DNA of 38,187 nucleotides from a virus: IMG/VR virus record IMGVR_UViG_3300035182_000643, positions 1-38,187 of that record; one strand, written 5' to 3'. Of the stretch, positions 15,031 to 22,781 are shown one piece after another. Made by a program: the position numbers and the translations under genes. The notes under the pieces were generated by a model. The model made no database searches. It saw nothing but the letters and a program-made list of their open reading frames with translations, and was not told the origin of the DNA. Each line of letters starts with the position of its first letter. Within the stretch, counting starts at the first letter, position 1.

Positions 15031-15046
15031 CCGACATTGATGTCGG
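15031..15046. promoter_or_regulatory. Palindrome between the two A-rich repeats
   Basis: CCGACATTGATGTCGG has perfect 7-bp arms around TG and is GC-rich for this genome. Flanked by copies 2 and 3 of the A-rich element, in the leader of the helicase gene. It could be an operator or an mRNA hairpin controlling the helicase. Confidence 0.5.
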
Positions 15047-15053
15047 TAACATA

Positions 15054-15072
15054 CCAAAAAAGATGCAAATTT
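15054..15072 (+). repeat. Copy 3 of CCAAAAAAGATRCAAATTT element
   Basis: Identical to copy 2 and ends 23 bases before the helicase ATG, directly before its ribosome site. Confidence 0.6.
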
Positions 15073-15095
15073 TACTTTTAAAGGAAGAAAAGGTT

Positions 15096-16619
15096 ATGAA
15101 GTTAAGACCATACCAAGAGGATATCGTTAGCAAGGTGCATAAAGAAGTAGAGGACAATGGTAAAGAGAAATTGATATATTCCCCTACAGGAAGTGGAAAG
15201 TCTATAATAATTGCAAAGTTGGTTCAAGACTTTGTGAACCAAGACCTGACCGTTTGCGTACTTGTTAATATATCAAAACTAATCCCTCAACTTATAGAAC
15301 TATTTACAAGCCTAAACATAGAACATAATGTGTACAAAGCAGGAATGGATAAACACATTGGCTCAAAAGTTAGTGTAGTAATGCAACAGACTTTATATGC
15401 ACGTTCTCATATAGATTTGAAGTGCGATGTTTTAATAATTGATGAACGCCACATTAGTTTTGATACAAAAAGTATGAATGATGTAATAGATAGATTAGAA
15501 CCTAATCAAATAATAGGCTTTAGTGCCACTCCTATTGATGCTGACGGCTTTTTTATTGATGGGGTAGACATTATTCAAGGTTTAACAATAAAAGAGCTTA
15601 CAGAGCAAGGATACTTAACTAGAATAAGAACTTTTGTTGCAGGATTTAGTGAGAAACTAGATTTTAGTGAGGTAAATGTAAAAGCTGGAGAGTATAATGA
15701 AGTTCAACTATCAAAAATAATCAATACAGATGAATACAATCAATCAGTATTTGAATCTTGGAATACTTTAGCCAAAGAAAGAAAGACTATTGTTTTTTGT
15801 ACTGGTATCGAACACGCTGAAGCTATGAACCAAGTATACAATAGCAATGGTATCAAATCTGGTTTAGTACATAGCAAGATTAGTTCAAAGATTAATGATG
15901 ATACATTTAAACAATTCTCAGATAATGAATTACAAGTTTTGTGCAGTATTGGAATGATATCTACTGGATGGGATGAACCAAGTGTGAGCTGTGTTGTAAA
16001 TTGTAATCCTACTATGAGCAAGAGAAAATACTTACAACAAGTTGGTAGAGGTTGTAGACTTCATCACACAAAAACAGATACTTTATTGTTGGATTTTGCA
16101 AAAAATACAACTACTCACGGATTGTACGATGAACCTATACAAGAACATAGCGATAGAACTAACAAAAACATAGCTAGAAGCCACGATAATATATCAGGAA
16201 TAGATTTACTTGTTCCAGACAAAGAGTCAGTTATAGAGCTTAATTCACGCCTTCAAATAAAAATGATGATAGAAGAAGTTAAGGACATAAAAAGAAAAGG
16301 TAACTTGAAAGACTTAATAGAGTTATTTGAGTCGAGCCAAGATATGAGTGAGCTATGCGAACTCATCGTATTGATAGATACTCTTTATAGTGGCAGAGAG
16401 AATGGAGTTCAATTGCCAAGATGGATTTCTGATAAATGGGAAAGTAAGTTGAACCAGTGCCCAGAACACAGAAGTAGATTTACTAAAGCATTTAAGACTA
16501 GAGCCAAAGCAATAGTCCAAAGTGGAAAGACAGTTCAGCCTAAGAAGATTGCAAGTCTATTTTATTTTATTGACTTTCTAATCGAAAATGCAAACAATGA
16601 ATCTAATAGATGGTTTTAA
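15096..16619 (+). CDS. SF2 DEAD/DEAH-type helicase
   Basis: 507 residues from the ATG at 15096 (AAGGAAGAAAAGG upstream; the longer frame from 15063 starts inside the A-rich repeat). Motifs: Q-motif-like LRPYQ, Walker A SPTGSGKS (29-36), DERH in place of DEAH (116-119), SATP (143-146), GWDEPSV and QVGRGCR (motif VI). This is the ResIII/SSL2-type phage helicase used in replication, recombination or transcription. It follows the RecB-like nuclease after two tiny genes. A terminator-like hairpin lies ~115 bp downstream. Confidence 0.85.
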   Translation: MKLRPYQEDIVSKVHKEVEDNGKEKLIYSPTGSGKSIIIAKLVQDFVNQDLTVCVLVNISKLIPQLIELFTSLNIEHNVYKAGMDKHIGSKVSVVMQQTLYARSHIDLKCDVLIIDERHISFDTKSMNDVIDRLEPNQIIGFSATPIDADGFFIDGVDIIQGLTIKELTEQGYLTRIRTFVAGFSEKLDFSEVNVKAGEYNEVQLSKIINTDEYNQSVFESWNTLAKERKTIVFCTGIEHAEAMNQVYNSNGIKSGLVHSKISSKINDDTFKQFSDNELQVLCSIGMISTGWDEPSVSCVVNCNPTMSKRKYLQQVGRGCRLHHTKTDTLLLDFAKNTTTHGLYDEPIQEHSDRTNKNIARSHDNISGIDLLVPDKESVIELNSRLQIKMMIEEVKDIKRKGNLKDLIELFESSQDMSELCELIVLIDTLYSGRENGVQLPRWISDKWESKLNQCPEHRSRFTKAFKTRAKAIVQSGKTVQPKKIASLFYFIDFLIENANNESNRWF

Positions 16620-16734
16620 ATATAATTTTATAACTTTATTGGTTCAGCGTAAGCAACTCACAAAATTGTTATTTGTAATAATTTTAACTATATATTTTAT
16701 TTTAAATATATCAACAAACTCACATCCCCTCCTT

Positions 16735-16776
16735 TTACCAACACGAAGCGTAAGCGTGAGTGTTGGTAAGTTTTCA
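16735..16776 (+). terminator. Intrinsic terminator after the helicase gene
   Basis: TTACCAACAC (16735-16744) pairs with GTGTTGGTAA (16760-16769) with a GTAA-capped inner part, followed by GTTTTCATTT. A second hairpin GATACCTT-TAAC-AAGGTATC (16789-16808) follows with CCTTT after it. The stretch 16620-16734 is AT-rich and shows no gene. Confidence 0.65.
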
Positions 16777-16822
16777 TTTATACTAGGAGATACCTTTAAC
16801 AAGGTATCCCTTTAAGTAGGTA

Positions 16823-16925
16823 TATAATATAGACGTCCCAAATTTTGGGATAAGAAACTCTGAATATCCCAAAATTTGACTCTGAATATCCCAAAATTTG
16901 ACTCTGAATATCCCAAAATTTGGGA
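16823..16925 (+). promoter_or_regulatory. Promoter -10 plus four TCCCAAA operator/iteron sites
   Basis: TATAAT (16823-16828) is followed by TCCCAAATTTTGGGA (16836-16850), then three 22-bp direct repeats starting at 16858, 16880 and 16902, each containing TCCCAAAATTTG. The first and last sites are full inverted repeats (arms TCCCAAA/TTTGGGA, the last at 16911-16925); the two in the middle carry only one full arm. Spacing of sites is 31, 22 and 22 bp, about two helical turns. Most likely the operator of the RHH gene downstream; a replication-origin iteron array is the alternative. Confidence 0.7.
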
Positions 16926-17017
16926 TATGGAACATAAACAATATTTTATATTCTTTTTATATTAGTTTTATATTTAGTATGATACAATACAATACACCAA
17001 AACTAAAAGGAAACACA

Positions 17018-17179
17018 ATGGAAACAAAATTAATCAAGGCAAGTAAAGCTGTCACTTTTACATTGAACGATGATGTTCTACGTATGCTTAAAGAATTGGC
17101 TGAAAAAAACTCAAACTCTATGAGCTATGAGATAAGAAGGTTAATTAAAGATGAGTATAGCAGAACAGTTACTAACTAA
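17018..17179 (+). CDS. Ribbon-helix-helix (Arc/CopG-type) regulator
   Basis: 53 residues from the ATG at 17018, chosen for AAAAGG seven bases upstream. Beta strand KAVTFTLNDD, then two helices (VLRMLKELAEKN and SMSYEIRRLIKDEY), which is the RHH fold. RHH dimers bind repeated short half-sites, matching the TCCCAAA array about 90 bp upstream, so autoregulation or origin control is likely. A second possible -10 (TATGAT, 16978) lies just upstream of the gene. Overlaps the next gene by 29 bp. Confidence 0.75.
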   Translation: METKLIKASKAVTFTLNDDVLRMLKELAEKNSNSMSYEIRRLIKDEYSRTVTN

Positions 17180-17543
17180 CGGTTGGCAGAATGTAGGAAT
17201 TATGGTTCAATATGCAAGAAAAAATATAAATGCTAAGAATAGGAATATTTTTATATGCTTAGTTGAAGAATCATTCGGATATGGTAATGCTAAAACATTA
17301 CATAAAACTCAAGAATATTGGAGCAAATCCTTTGGAGTATCTAAAAATACATTCAATTCTCAAGTAAAAGAACTTTCAGATGATGGTCATATAAAAATAA
17401 ACCATCAGAATGGACGTGTAGAAGGTGGTGGTTCAAAGTCATATTCATACAGTCCAATATTCCCGAAGAACGCTAGGATATGGATTAAGAGTCAAAAAAA
17501 TGAACCTGAAATAATAACAGAATTAAAGGATGCACAATGGTAA
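17151..17543 (+). CDS. Winged-helix replication-initiator-like protein
   Basis: 130 residues. Residues about 45-100 (YWSKSFGVSKNTFNSQVKEL...GHIKINHQNG) form a winged helix-turn-helix similar to the N-terminal DNA-binding domain of phage replication proteins of the lambda O type. The C-terminal region is short and lacks the helicase-loader contact region. Placed between the iterated sites plus RHH gene and the helicase-primase, it is the best candidate for origin recognition. A transcription factor remains possible. Confidence 0.6.
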   Translation: MSIAEQLLTNGWQNVGIMVQYARKNINAKNRNIFICLVEESFGYGNAKTLHKTQEYWSKSFGVSKNTFNSQVKELSDDGHIKINHQNGRVEGGGSKSYSYSPIFPKNARIWIKSQKNEPEIITELKDAQW

Positions 17544-17713
17544 TAATTAATTTTATAGATGGTACATCAGAGAAATTTGGTGAATTCTCAACATTGGTAA
17601 AATGGGATACAGATGCTCAATGGGCTATATTCGATATGGGCGATGAAGCTACATATTATTATAACATAACGTTTATTAAGTCAATAGACGTATTGGAGGA
17701 TAAATATGAATAA
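17537..17713 (+). CDS. Small hypothetical protein
   Basis: 58 residues, overlapping both the initiator-like gene (7 bp) and the helicase-primase gene (8 bp). AAAGGA precedes the ATG. Acidic with several Trp and Tyr; beta-like N-terminus. No family recognised; may be a partner of the flanking replication proteins. Confidence 0.6.
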   Translation: MVIINFIDGTSEKFGEFSTLVKWDTDAQWAIFDMGDEATYYYNITFIKSIDVLEDKYE

Positions 17714-19814
17714 GCCGTTATTTATAAGACATATGGAGAACTATATAGTAGATAAATCTAGAGACTATATAGCTTACGAAATAGTTGAGAGTGCAATATT
17801 CTATCAGCTATCAGCTATTGCTAATATGGTTAAAGGTGTACGATATATACGCTATGATGATAGTGAAGATGATGTAGCTCGTATAGTAAATTACTTTAGT
17901 GTTGTGTTGGCTCCAAGTGGTAGAGGTAAAGACTTTACAATGGATAAGGCAGAAAGTATATTTAGTGATTTTTTATCAAACTATCGTAAGAATATTAAGA
18001 CTCAGTTTGATAAGGAATATTCAAAAGTAGCTGAATATACTGAAGTAGATATTACTAATCCAAACTATCTTTTGCCAAGTGGGTTCAGAACCTCTATTGA
18101 TGGTACTCCTGAGGGCTTCCAAAAGCTAATGCAAGGAATGAGTATATTGCCTACATTCAGTGTAAATATATTTCACGGAGAACTTTCAGATATATTGCTA
18201 AATGCTGATATGTTATCACGTATAAAAGAAGCTTGGACTAAAGGAACTGCAAAAGGAAAAACTACTGCATCAGGTGGATATTTTGATGTAGAGGGAGTTC
18301 CAGTAAACGTATCTCTTCACGGTGCGCCATACGGAATTATGAACATACAAAATAAACTTGATAAACTTAAAGAGGAGATAATACAAGGATTTGGGAGACG
18401 TAGTTTTTTCTTTATGCAAAGTACAGATAAGATTATTAAGAACAGCAAATATAAGACTATGAATGATTCTGATAAAAACGAAATGATGCAACTAAGTACA
18501 ATGTTCTTTGAGCTTAGTAAAGCAGGAAGAGAAATTATAATATCAGAAGAAGCATCTTTAATTCTAAGTAACTATATATTAAATCTTATTGATGAATATA
18601 ATGATGGAGACCTACATAATCAGATAAAGCAGACTATTATTGGTTCAGAAACTAAGATTGAAAGGTTAGCCTGTATTATAGCTATGGCTGATTTTAGTGC
18701 AATAGTTTCTGAGGAACATATGGAATATGCCATTGATTTTGCAAATAGAACCAATACGTGTATGGAGCAGATAGTAAAGGGATATCCTATACACATTGAT
18801 ATATTTAATAGAATATCCACATCTCCAAAAGGACGACCAGATTTAATACAAGAAATTAGAGGATTATCTAATATAAAAATGTTTAATGATTATATGGGGC
18901 TTACTAAAGAATATGCTATTTCACAAGGTTGTATAGTTATTGAAGAAGGAGATGCACTTAAAGTTTACAGAGCAGAGCCTCTTCCTTTAACAAATCTAAA
19001 TAAGATGATTATATCAATATGTGCTATCAAGCTTAATAAAATAGAACAATCAATTGACTTTAAGCCTATGAGAATTCCATTCTTAGGAGAAGGTCAATCT
19101 ATAGAAAGCCTAGTTAGATCAAATATAGGTTGTTTTACTATGGCTCATTATGAACCTACTGATAATGCACCACACGGGCATAGAAGAGCAGAAAGTTTTA
19201 TATCTGGACAAAATATGATAGCTATTGATATTGATTCAGGATTGCCTCTATCAACTGCTAAGGTACTATTGAAAGATTATTTGTGTTTAATATATACAAC
19301 TAAGAGCCATCAGAAAGAAGGTAAAGGGGATAGATATAGAATAGTAATCCCTACAAACAAAGAATATTTTGTTACATCAGAGCAACATAAAGATATGATG
19401 GATAACGTAGCAAAAATTCTTGGAGTTGAAATATATGATAGACAAACTAGAAATGTATCACGACTTTGGTATACAAATGAAACTGGAGAAGTATGGGTAA
19501 ATAAAACTAATAAGCTATTTGATATTACTAAGTGTATACCTTCAATGGAGATAAGTAAACAGCTTATGAATAAAATTGAAGATGTGGAAATTCTAAATTT
19601 AGATGATAGAGTTGCTGGTATATATAGATGGTTCTTCTTGACAACAGCAGAAGGAAACAGAAATGACTCTAGTTTTAGAATAGTTAAAATGATGCGTGAT
19701 TTAGGAATTAGCAGTTCAGACATAGAACAACATCTTGTATCAATGAACCTAATGTTAGATTCTCCATTGCCAGATAGTGAAATTCGTACAATTTTACATT
19801 CAGCACTTAAATAA
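17706..19814 (+). CDS. Helicase-primase fusion, helicase-like N-terminus and AEP primase C-terminus
   Basis: 702 residues. The N-terminal half has a Walker-like APSGRGKDF (69-77) and the layout of DUF3987-type helicase-like domains. The C-terminal third is an archaeo-eukaryotic-type primase: IAIDID (505-510), TKSHQ (532-536), RYRIVIP (543-549) and DRQTRNVSRLWY (578-589). It ends in a PriCT-like domain, with GNRN at 650-653. The order is reversed relative to most phage primase-helicases, where the primase comes first. Ribosome site GGAGG. It is the main replication enzyme visible here. Confidence 0.75.
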   Translation: MNKPLFIRHMENYIVDKSRDYIAYEIVESAIFYQLSAIANMVKGVRYIRYDDSEDDVARIVNYFSVVLAPSGRGKDFTMDKAESIFSDFLSNYRKNIKTQFDKEYSKVAEYTEVDITNPNYLLPSGFRTSIDGTPEGFQKLMQGMSILPTFSVNIFHGELSDILLNADMLSRIKEAWTKGTAKGKTTASGGYFDVEGVPVNVSLHGAPYGIMNIQNKLDKLKEEIIQGFGRRSFFFMQSTDKIIKNSKYKTMNDSDKNEMMQLSTMFFELSKAGREIIISEEASLILSNYILNLIDEYNDGDLHNQIKQTIIGSETKIERLACIIAMADFSAIVSEEHMEYAIDFANRTNTCMEQIVKGYPIHIDIFNRISTSPKGRPDLIQEIRGLSNIKMFNDYMGLTKEYAISQGCIVIEEGDALKVYRAEPLPLTNLNKMIISICAIKLNKIEQSIDFKPMRIPFLGEGQSIESLVRSNIGCFTMAHYEPTDNAPHGHRRAESFISGQNMIAIDIDSGLPLSTAKVLLKDYLCLIYTTKSHQKEGKGDRYRIVIPTNKEYFVTSEQHKDMMDNVAKILGVEIYDRQTRNVSRLWYTNETGEVWVNKTNKLFDITKCIPSMEISKQLMNKIEDVEILNLDDRVAGIYRWFFLTTAEGNRNDSSFRIVKMMRDLGISSSDIEQHLVSMNLMLDSPLPDSEIRTILHSALK

Positions 19815-19831
19815 AGGATATTTACAAAACT

Positions 19832-19861
19832 ACTTAAATTTGCAAAAAGTTTAAGTTTTAT
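19832..19861 (+). terminator. Terminator after the helicase-primase gene
   Basis: ACTTAAA (19832-19838) pairs with TTTAAGT (19850-19856), followed by TTTATT. A second hairpin GAAGAG-TCTAT-CTCTTC (19899-19915) with CTTT after it could back it up or stop transcription from the other side. Confidence 0.5.
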
Positions 19862-19939
19862 TAAAGTTTATAAATGCTACAATTTCCCTACAACAAAAGA
19901 AGAGTCTATCTCTTCCTTTGAGTTTCTTAATTTACAAGC

Positions 19940-20026
19940 CTAAGATAAAGATAGGGTTAAATAAAATTTATGGTCTTTAAATGAACCATATAATACTTTT
20001 TTAAATATTTCGATATAGTTACTCAT
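19940..20026 (-). CDS. Possible antisense 28-residue peptide
   Basis: On the minus strand an ATG at 20026 has AAAGGAAA spaced normally upstream and reads 28 codons, ending TLSLS. It would be the only minus-strand gene inside the early block and lies just after the structured region on that strand. Short and without a clear promoter, so doubtful. Confidence 0.25.
   Translation of the reverse strand: MSNYIEIFKKVLYGSFKDHKFYLTLSLS
19967..19994 (+). promoter_or_regulatory. Weak promoter candidate upstream of the structured region
   Basis: TTTATG (19967-19972), 16-bp spacer and TATAAT (19989-19994). It lies between the terminators of the helicase-primase gene and the structured stretch 20050-20340, so would supply transcription for the next gene set. 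Confidence 0.3.
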
Positions 20027-20049
20027 AACATTTCCTTTATTTTATAAGT

Positions 20050-20340
20050 GTTGGGATTGTTAGATTGAGTGCATCTATTGGCTGTAAAACTTCTGATGCC
20101 TCAATCGCCTCTATGTTACCTACTATATGTATGTTCCCCCAACCTGAACCAAGTCCCTACCTATGGGACTTCTGTTCATATTAATAACCGTTATGATATC
20201 TATATCTAAATAAATGTTTTATTGAGTACATAAAGTCATCCAACATCGCAAAATCAGTCACTAAGAACTTTTCACTTTGCGAATATTATAAGTAAATGGT
20301 AGTGGATTAGCCTTTGTACTCTATAAAGCATTTAGCTTTA
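20050..20340 (+). ncRNA. Candidate structured RNA or long structured leader
   Basis: Non-coding, with six nested or adjacent helices. GTTGGG/CCCAAC (20050-20055/20138-20143) encloses GATTGAG+GCATC paired with GATGC+CTCAATC (20063-20075/20095-20106, 12 bp, one bulged base). Next comes TGAAC+AAGTCCC paired with GGGACTT+GTTCA (20145-20178). GAGTACA+AAG pairs with CTT+TGTACTC (20224-20235/20312-20321), enclosing ATCCA/TGGAT (20238/20303) and TCGCAAA/TTTGCGA (20246/20276). TAAAGC/GCTTTA (20324-20340) abuts the next ribosome site. All pairs are Watson-Crick, so strand cannot be decided; plus is favoured by the downstream gene. Confidence 0.42.
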
Positions 20341-20351
20341 AAGGAGTAAAT

Positions 20352-20447
20352 ATGTATATAGTAAATGGAGTCGACCACGAGTTGATAGATGAAATATATC
20401 AAGAGACATTAGAACTAGAAAAGGAAAGTAAAGATGGAAGAAATTAA
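20352..20447 (+). CDS. 31-residue acidic leader peptide
   Basis: Strong ribosome site (AAAGGAG) directly downstream of the last hairpin of the structured region. Thirty-one codons with many Glu/Asp, overlapping the next gene by 14 bp. No family recognised. It may simply initiate translation of this operon. Confidence 0.55.
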   Translation: MYIVNGVDHELIDEIYQETLELEKESKDGRN

Positions 20448-20664
20448 TAAAATAAAAGAATTTGTTAAAAAACACGATAAAGATTGGGTAGCAGATTGGA
20501 ACTGTAGCTCTCAGTTTAAGTGTTACATATTCTTTGCTCACATACAAAAAGAGTATAGACTTGATTGGACAAGATCTTTAGAAGTTTATGGGGCTATATA
20601 TATGTCAGAAAGATGTGCAAAATTACTTATTAGAAAACTAAATAGAGATGAGATAACCCTATGA
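20434..20664 (+). CDS. Small hypothetical protein
   Basis: 76 residues with many Lys, Trp, Tyr and three Cys; helical N-terminus. AAAGGAAAG is the ribosome site. It starts inside the leader peptide gene and is followed by another 76-residue gene. No family recognised. Confidence 0.55.
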   Translation: MEEINKIKEFVKKHDKDWVADWNCSSQFKCYIFFAHIQKEYRLDWTRSLEVYGAIYMSERCAKLLIRKLNRDEITL

Positions 20665-20679
20665 AAAAGGAAAATAAAG

Positions 20680-20910
20680 ATGAGAAATAATTTAGATGCA
20701 AATGAGTATTATTTAAATAAGTATATGGATAAACTTGATAAAAGTGAAAGAATTGAAGAAGAATTTAATTCTGAAATCGAATATGATTTAGAACAAATAT
20801 TAGAACATTGCTGCACTATCAAGAGACTGTCAATTAATTATGAAAATGAACATAGTTTAGAGTTTAACGCTAAAGAGATAATAATTCAATTTATCTCAGA
20901 CAACCTATAA
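20680..20910 (+). CDS. Small acidic helical protein
   Basis: 76 residues, mainly acidic helices, with a Cys-Cys pair in the middle (EHCCTIK). AAAAGGAAAA precedes the ATG. Coupled to its neighbours by short gaps. Function unknown. Confidence 0.5.
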   Translation: MRNNLDANEYYLNKYMDKLDKSERIEEEFNSEIEYDLEQILEHCCTIKRLSINYENEHSLEFNAKEIIIQFISDNL

Positions 20911-20923
20911 AGGAGGACAAATA

Positions 20924-21064
20924 ATGAAAGCAATTGTAGTAGAAGATGAAATACATCATAAATTAACAACGCTAAAGGTAAAGTATAAATTTAAAACATA
21001 TACTAAGCTTTTTGAGTATTTAATTAGTATTGAAGAAGAAGTAGAAATTGAAGCAGAAGAGTAG
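20924..21064 (+). CDS. Possible second ribbon-helix-helix protein
   Basis: 46 residues with an excellent ribosome site (AAAGGAGG). A short strand (AIVVEDE), then HHKLTTLKVKYKFKTYTKLFEYLI, which fits a helix-turn-helix of the RHH or antitoxin type, and a Glu-rich tail. It lies right before the Sak4-type ATPase, so it could regulate that operon. Domain call is tentative. Confidence 0.5.
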   Translation: MKAIVVEDEIHHKLTTLKVKYKFKTYTKLFEYLISIEEEVEIEAEE

Positions 21065-21076
21065 AAAGGATAAAGT

Positions 21077-21751
21077 ATGAAAATAAAGTCATTGGCAGAT
21101 TCTATTACACATAATGGAATAAAGGTATTATTATTTAGTGGTTCAGGGAATGGAAAAACATCAATGTTAAAGACAGCTGGTAAAACACTTCTTATCTCGT
21201 TAGAGAATGGAGAGCTATCATTATCTGGTGCTAAAAATATAGATGTATTAAGTCCTAAAAGTATGGCTGAACTAAGAGAGTGCTACACGATAGCAACGGA
21301 GAATGTAGATAAGTATGATACGGTAGCTATTGATTCTCTTACGGAGTTAGGAGAGATGATTGTAGCAGAACTAGGAAAGAATCCAGAGTTTAATTCAGCA
21401 AAAGATGGGTTTAAGTTATGGGCTAAGTATAGTGAAGATATGTACGCAGTAGCAAAAGCATTTCGAGATTTAAAAGGTGTAAATGTAATTATCATAGCAC
21501 TTGCAGAAACAAGAAAAGAAAACTTTGAGGATAGATTATATCCTATGATACCAGCTCAAAAGATACAATTAAAGCTCCCTGCACTGTATGATGAAGTTCT
21601 ATATCTTGCAGTTGATGGAAGTGGAACAAGAAGTATAATTACAAATCCTACAAGCGGTATTTTAGCCAAAGACCGTTCAGCTCGTCTAGATCCTATTGAA
21701 GAGCCAGATTTTCAAGTAATCTTTAAAAAGATAAATGGAGAAATTAAATGA
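21077..21751 (+). CDS. Sak4-like RecA-type ATPase (AAA_24)
   Basis: 224 residues. Walker A GSGNGKTS (22-29), Walker B YDTVAIDSLTE (80-90), then DGFKLWAKY and a C-terminal GTRSIITNPTSGILAKDRS. This is the layout of phage Sak4/AAA_24 single-strand annealing or recombination proteins, which act with an SSB and a nuclease or resolvase. The next genes encode an SSB-like protein and RusA, which fits a recombination module. Confidence 0.75.
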   Translation: MKIKSLADSITHNGIKVLLFSGSGNGKTSMLKTAGKTLLISLENGELSLSGAKNIDVLSPKSMAELRECYTIATENVDKYDTVAIDSLTELGEMIVAELGKNPEFNSAKDGFKLWAKYSEDMYAVAKAFRDLKGVNVIIIALAETRKENFEDRLYPMIPAQKIQLKLPALYDEVLYLAVDGSGTRSIITNPTSGILAKDRSARLDPIEEPDFQVIFKKINGEIK

Positions 21752-22140
21752 AAATAGAAATGGGAAAGAAATATACTTCCAATGGAGAAGAAGTACGCAT
21801 ATTATGTACAGATAGAGAATGTACACTTGAATATAAAGTTGTTGGTGTATTTAATAATGGAAGTATAAGATATTTTGGAGTAAATGGAGAGAGTGTATTT
21901 GACTCTAGATATAATTTACAAGAAGTATTACAACCACAAGAGGTATGGGAGCCACAAGCTGGAGAATGGTGTTTATTTTGGAATAATAAGGAATCTAAAA
22001 ATGCTATTCTAGATAAATGTGTGGGGATATCAGGGTCTGGACTATTTAAAACCTCACACCGTACTGATTGGAAACATTGTGCAAAATTTAATGGAGAACT
22101 TCCAGAACACTTAAAATTAAAAAAAAAGGATATTAAATGA
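21748..22140 (+). CDS. Conserved phage hypothetical protein
   Basis: 130 residues, overlapping the Sak4 gene by 4 bp and the SSB-like gene by 4 bp. The C-terminal half (PQAGEWCLFWNN ... WKHCAKFNGELPEHLK) matches a pattern common in phage recombination operons without known function. No catalytic motif is obvious. Confidence 0.55.
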   Translation: MKIEMGKKYTSNGEEVRILCTDRECTLEYKVVGVFNNGSIRYFGVNGESVFDSRYNLQEVLQPQEVWEPQAGEWCLFWNNKESKNAILDKCVGISGSGLFKTSHRTDWKHCAKFNGELPEHLKLKKKDIK

Positions 22141-22781
22141 GTTGGTTTTTAGAAGAAAATGATGTAAAAGTTGCTGAAGAGCTATACGCACCTAAAGGTG
22201 GAAATAATAATGGAGAGAAAGTTGTAACTATTAAGTACGTGTATATCCTTGACTCAGGTTCAAGTAAAGCGAAAGCAATGGTTATTGAGTATGAACACGA
22301 AAATAAGTTTAGAGGTCAAGAGCGATATTGGTTTATCGATAAAGTTACTGGAAAGCCTAAGAAAGAAGATGGAAAGCCAACACTTGGTGCATTACAAGTT
22401 GCTAACTTTTTTGGAGCATTAAAAATTGATCCAAATTCAATTAAGCCTCAGAAAACTACAATAAAAGTTTTTGGTAAAGAACAAGAGATGCCAGTTTTTA
22501 GAGAACTTTTTGATAAGCCAGTCAGAGTAGTTATTCAAGCTAAAGAAGAGGAACATCACATTACTGGAGAGATTATGGAAGTTGATGAAGTTATTGGTTG
22601 GTATGATGTAGCAACTAGAAAGAATAAAAAAGAGTTAGCAGATGAAAAGTCAGTAGCTAAAGATATTGAAAGTGCAATTAAGCGTTCTGAAAAAGTGAGA
22701 AAACTTAAAGTTAAAAAAGTAGCAACAACTTCTAATAGTGGTAGTGAGAACCAAACTGCTGGGGATGCGTTTGGATGGTAA
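22137..22781 (+). CDS. Single-strand DNA-binding-like protein
   Basis: 214 residues. The N-terminal 130 residues are beta-rich, like the OB-fold of phage SSB/DUF669-type proteins, then a charged helix and a Ser/Asn/Gly linker ending in DAFGW. SSB tails usually end in acidic residues plus a hydrophobic tip; here only Asp and Phe/Trp remain. Position between Sak4 and RusA supports a role in recombination. Family not certain. Confidence 0.55.
   Translation: MSWFLEENDVKVAEELYAPKGGNNNGEKVVTIKYVYILDSGSSKAKAMVIEYEHENKFRGQERYWFIDKVTGKPKKEDGKPTLGALQVANFFGALKIDPNSIKPQKTTIKVFGKEQEMPVFRELFDKPVRVVIQAKEEEHHITGEIMEVDEVIGWYDVATRKNKKELADEKSVAKDIESAIKRSEKVRKLKVKKVATTSNSGSENQTAGDAFGW

Noticed and set aside
15740-16021. 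93-codon minus-strand frame inside the helicase gene
   Set aside because: Shadow of conserved helicase motifs on the other strand.
16588-16815. 75-codon plus-strand frame after the helicase
   Set aside because: Runs through the terminator hairpin, overlaps the helicase end without a ribosome site and has low-complexity content.
16858-16923. 22-bp direct repeats as a CRISPR array
   Set aside because: Units are contiguous with no spacers, and no cas genes are present; operator or iteron is the better reading.
20091-20110. CTGATG motif suggesting a hammerhead ribozyme
   Set aside because: The core must read CTGANGA; here it is CTGATGC, and the bases are needed for the 12-bp helix.
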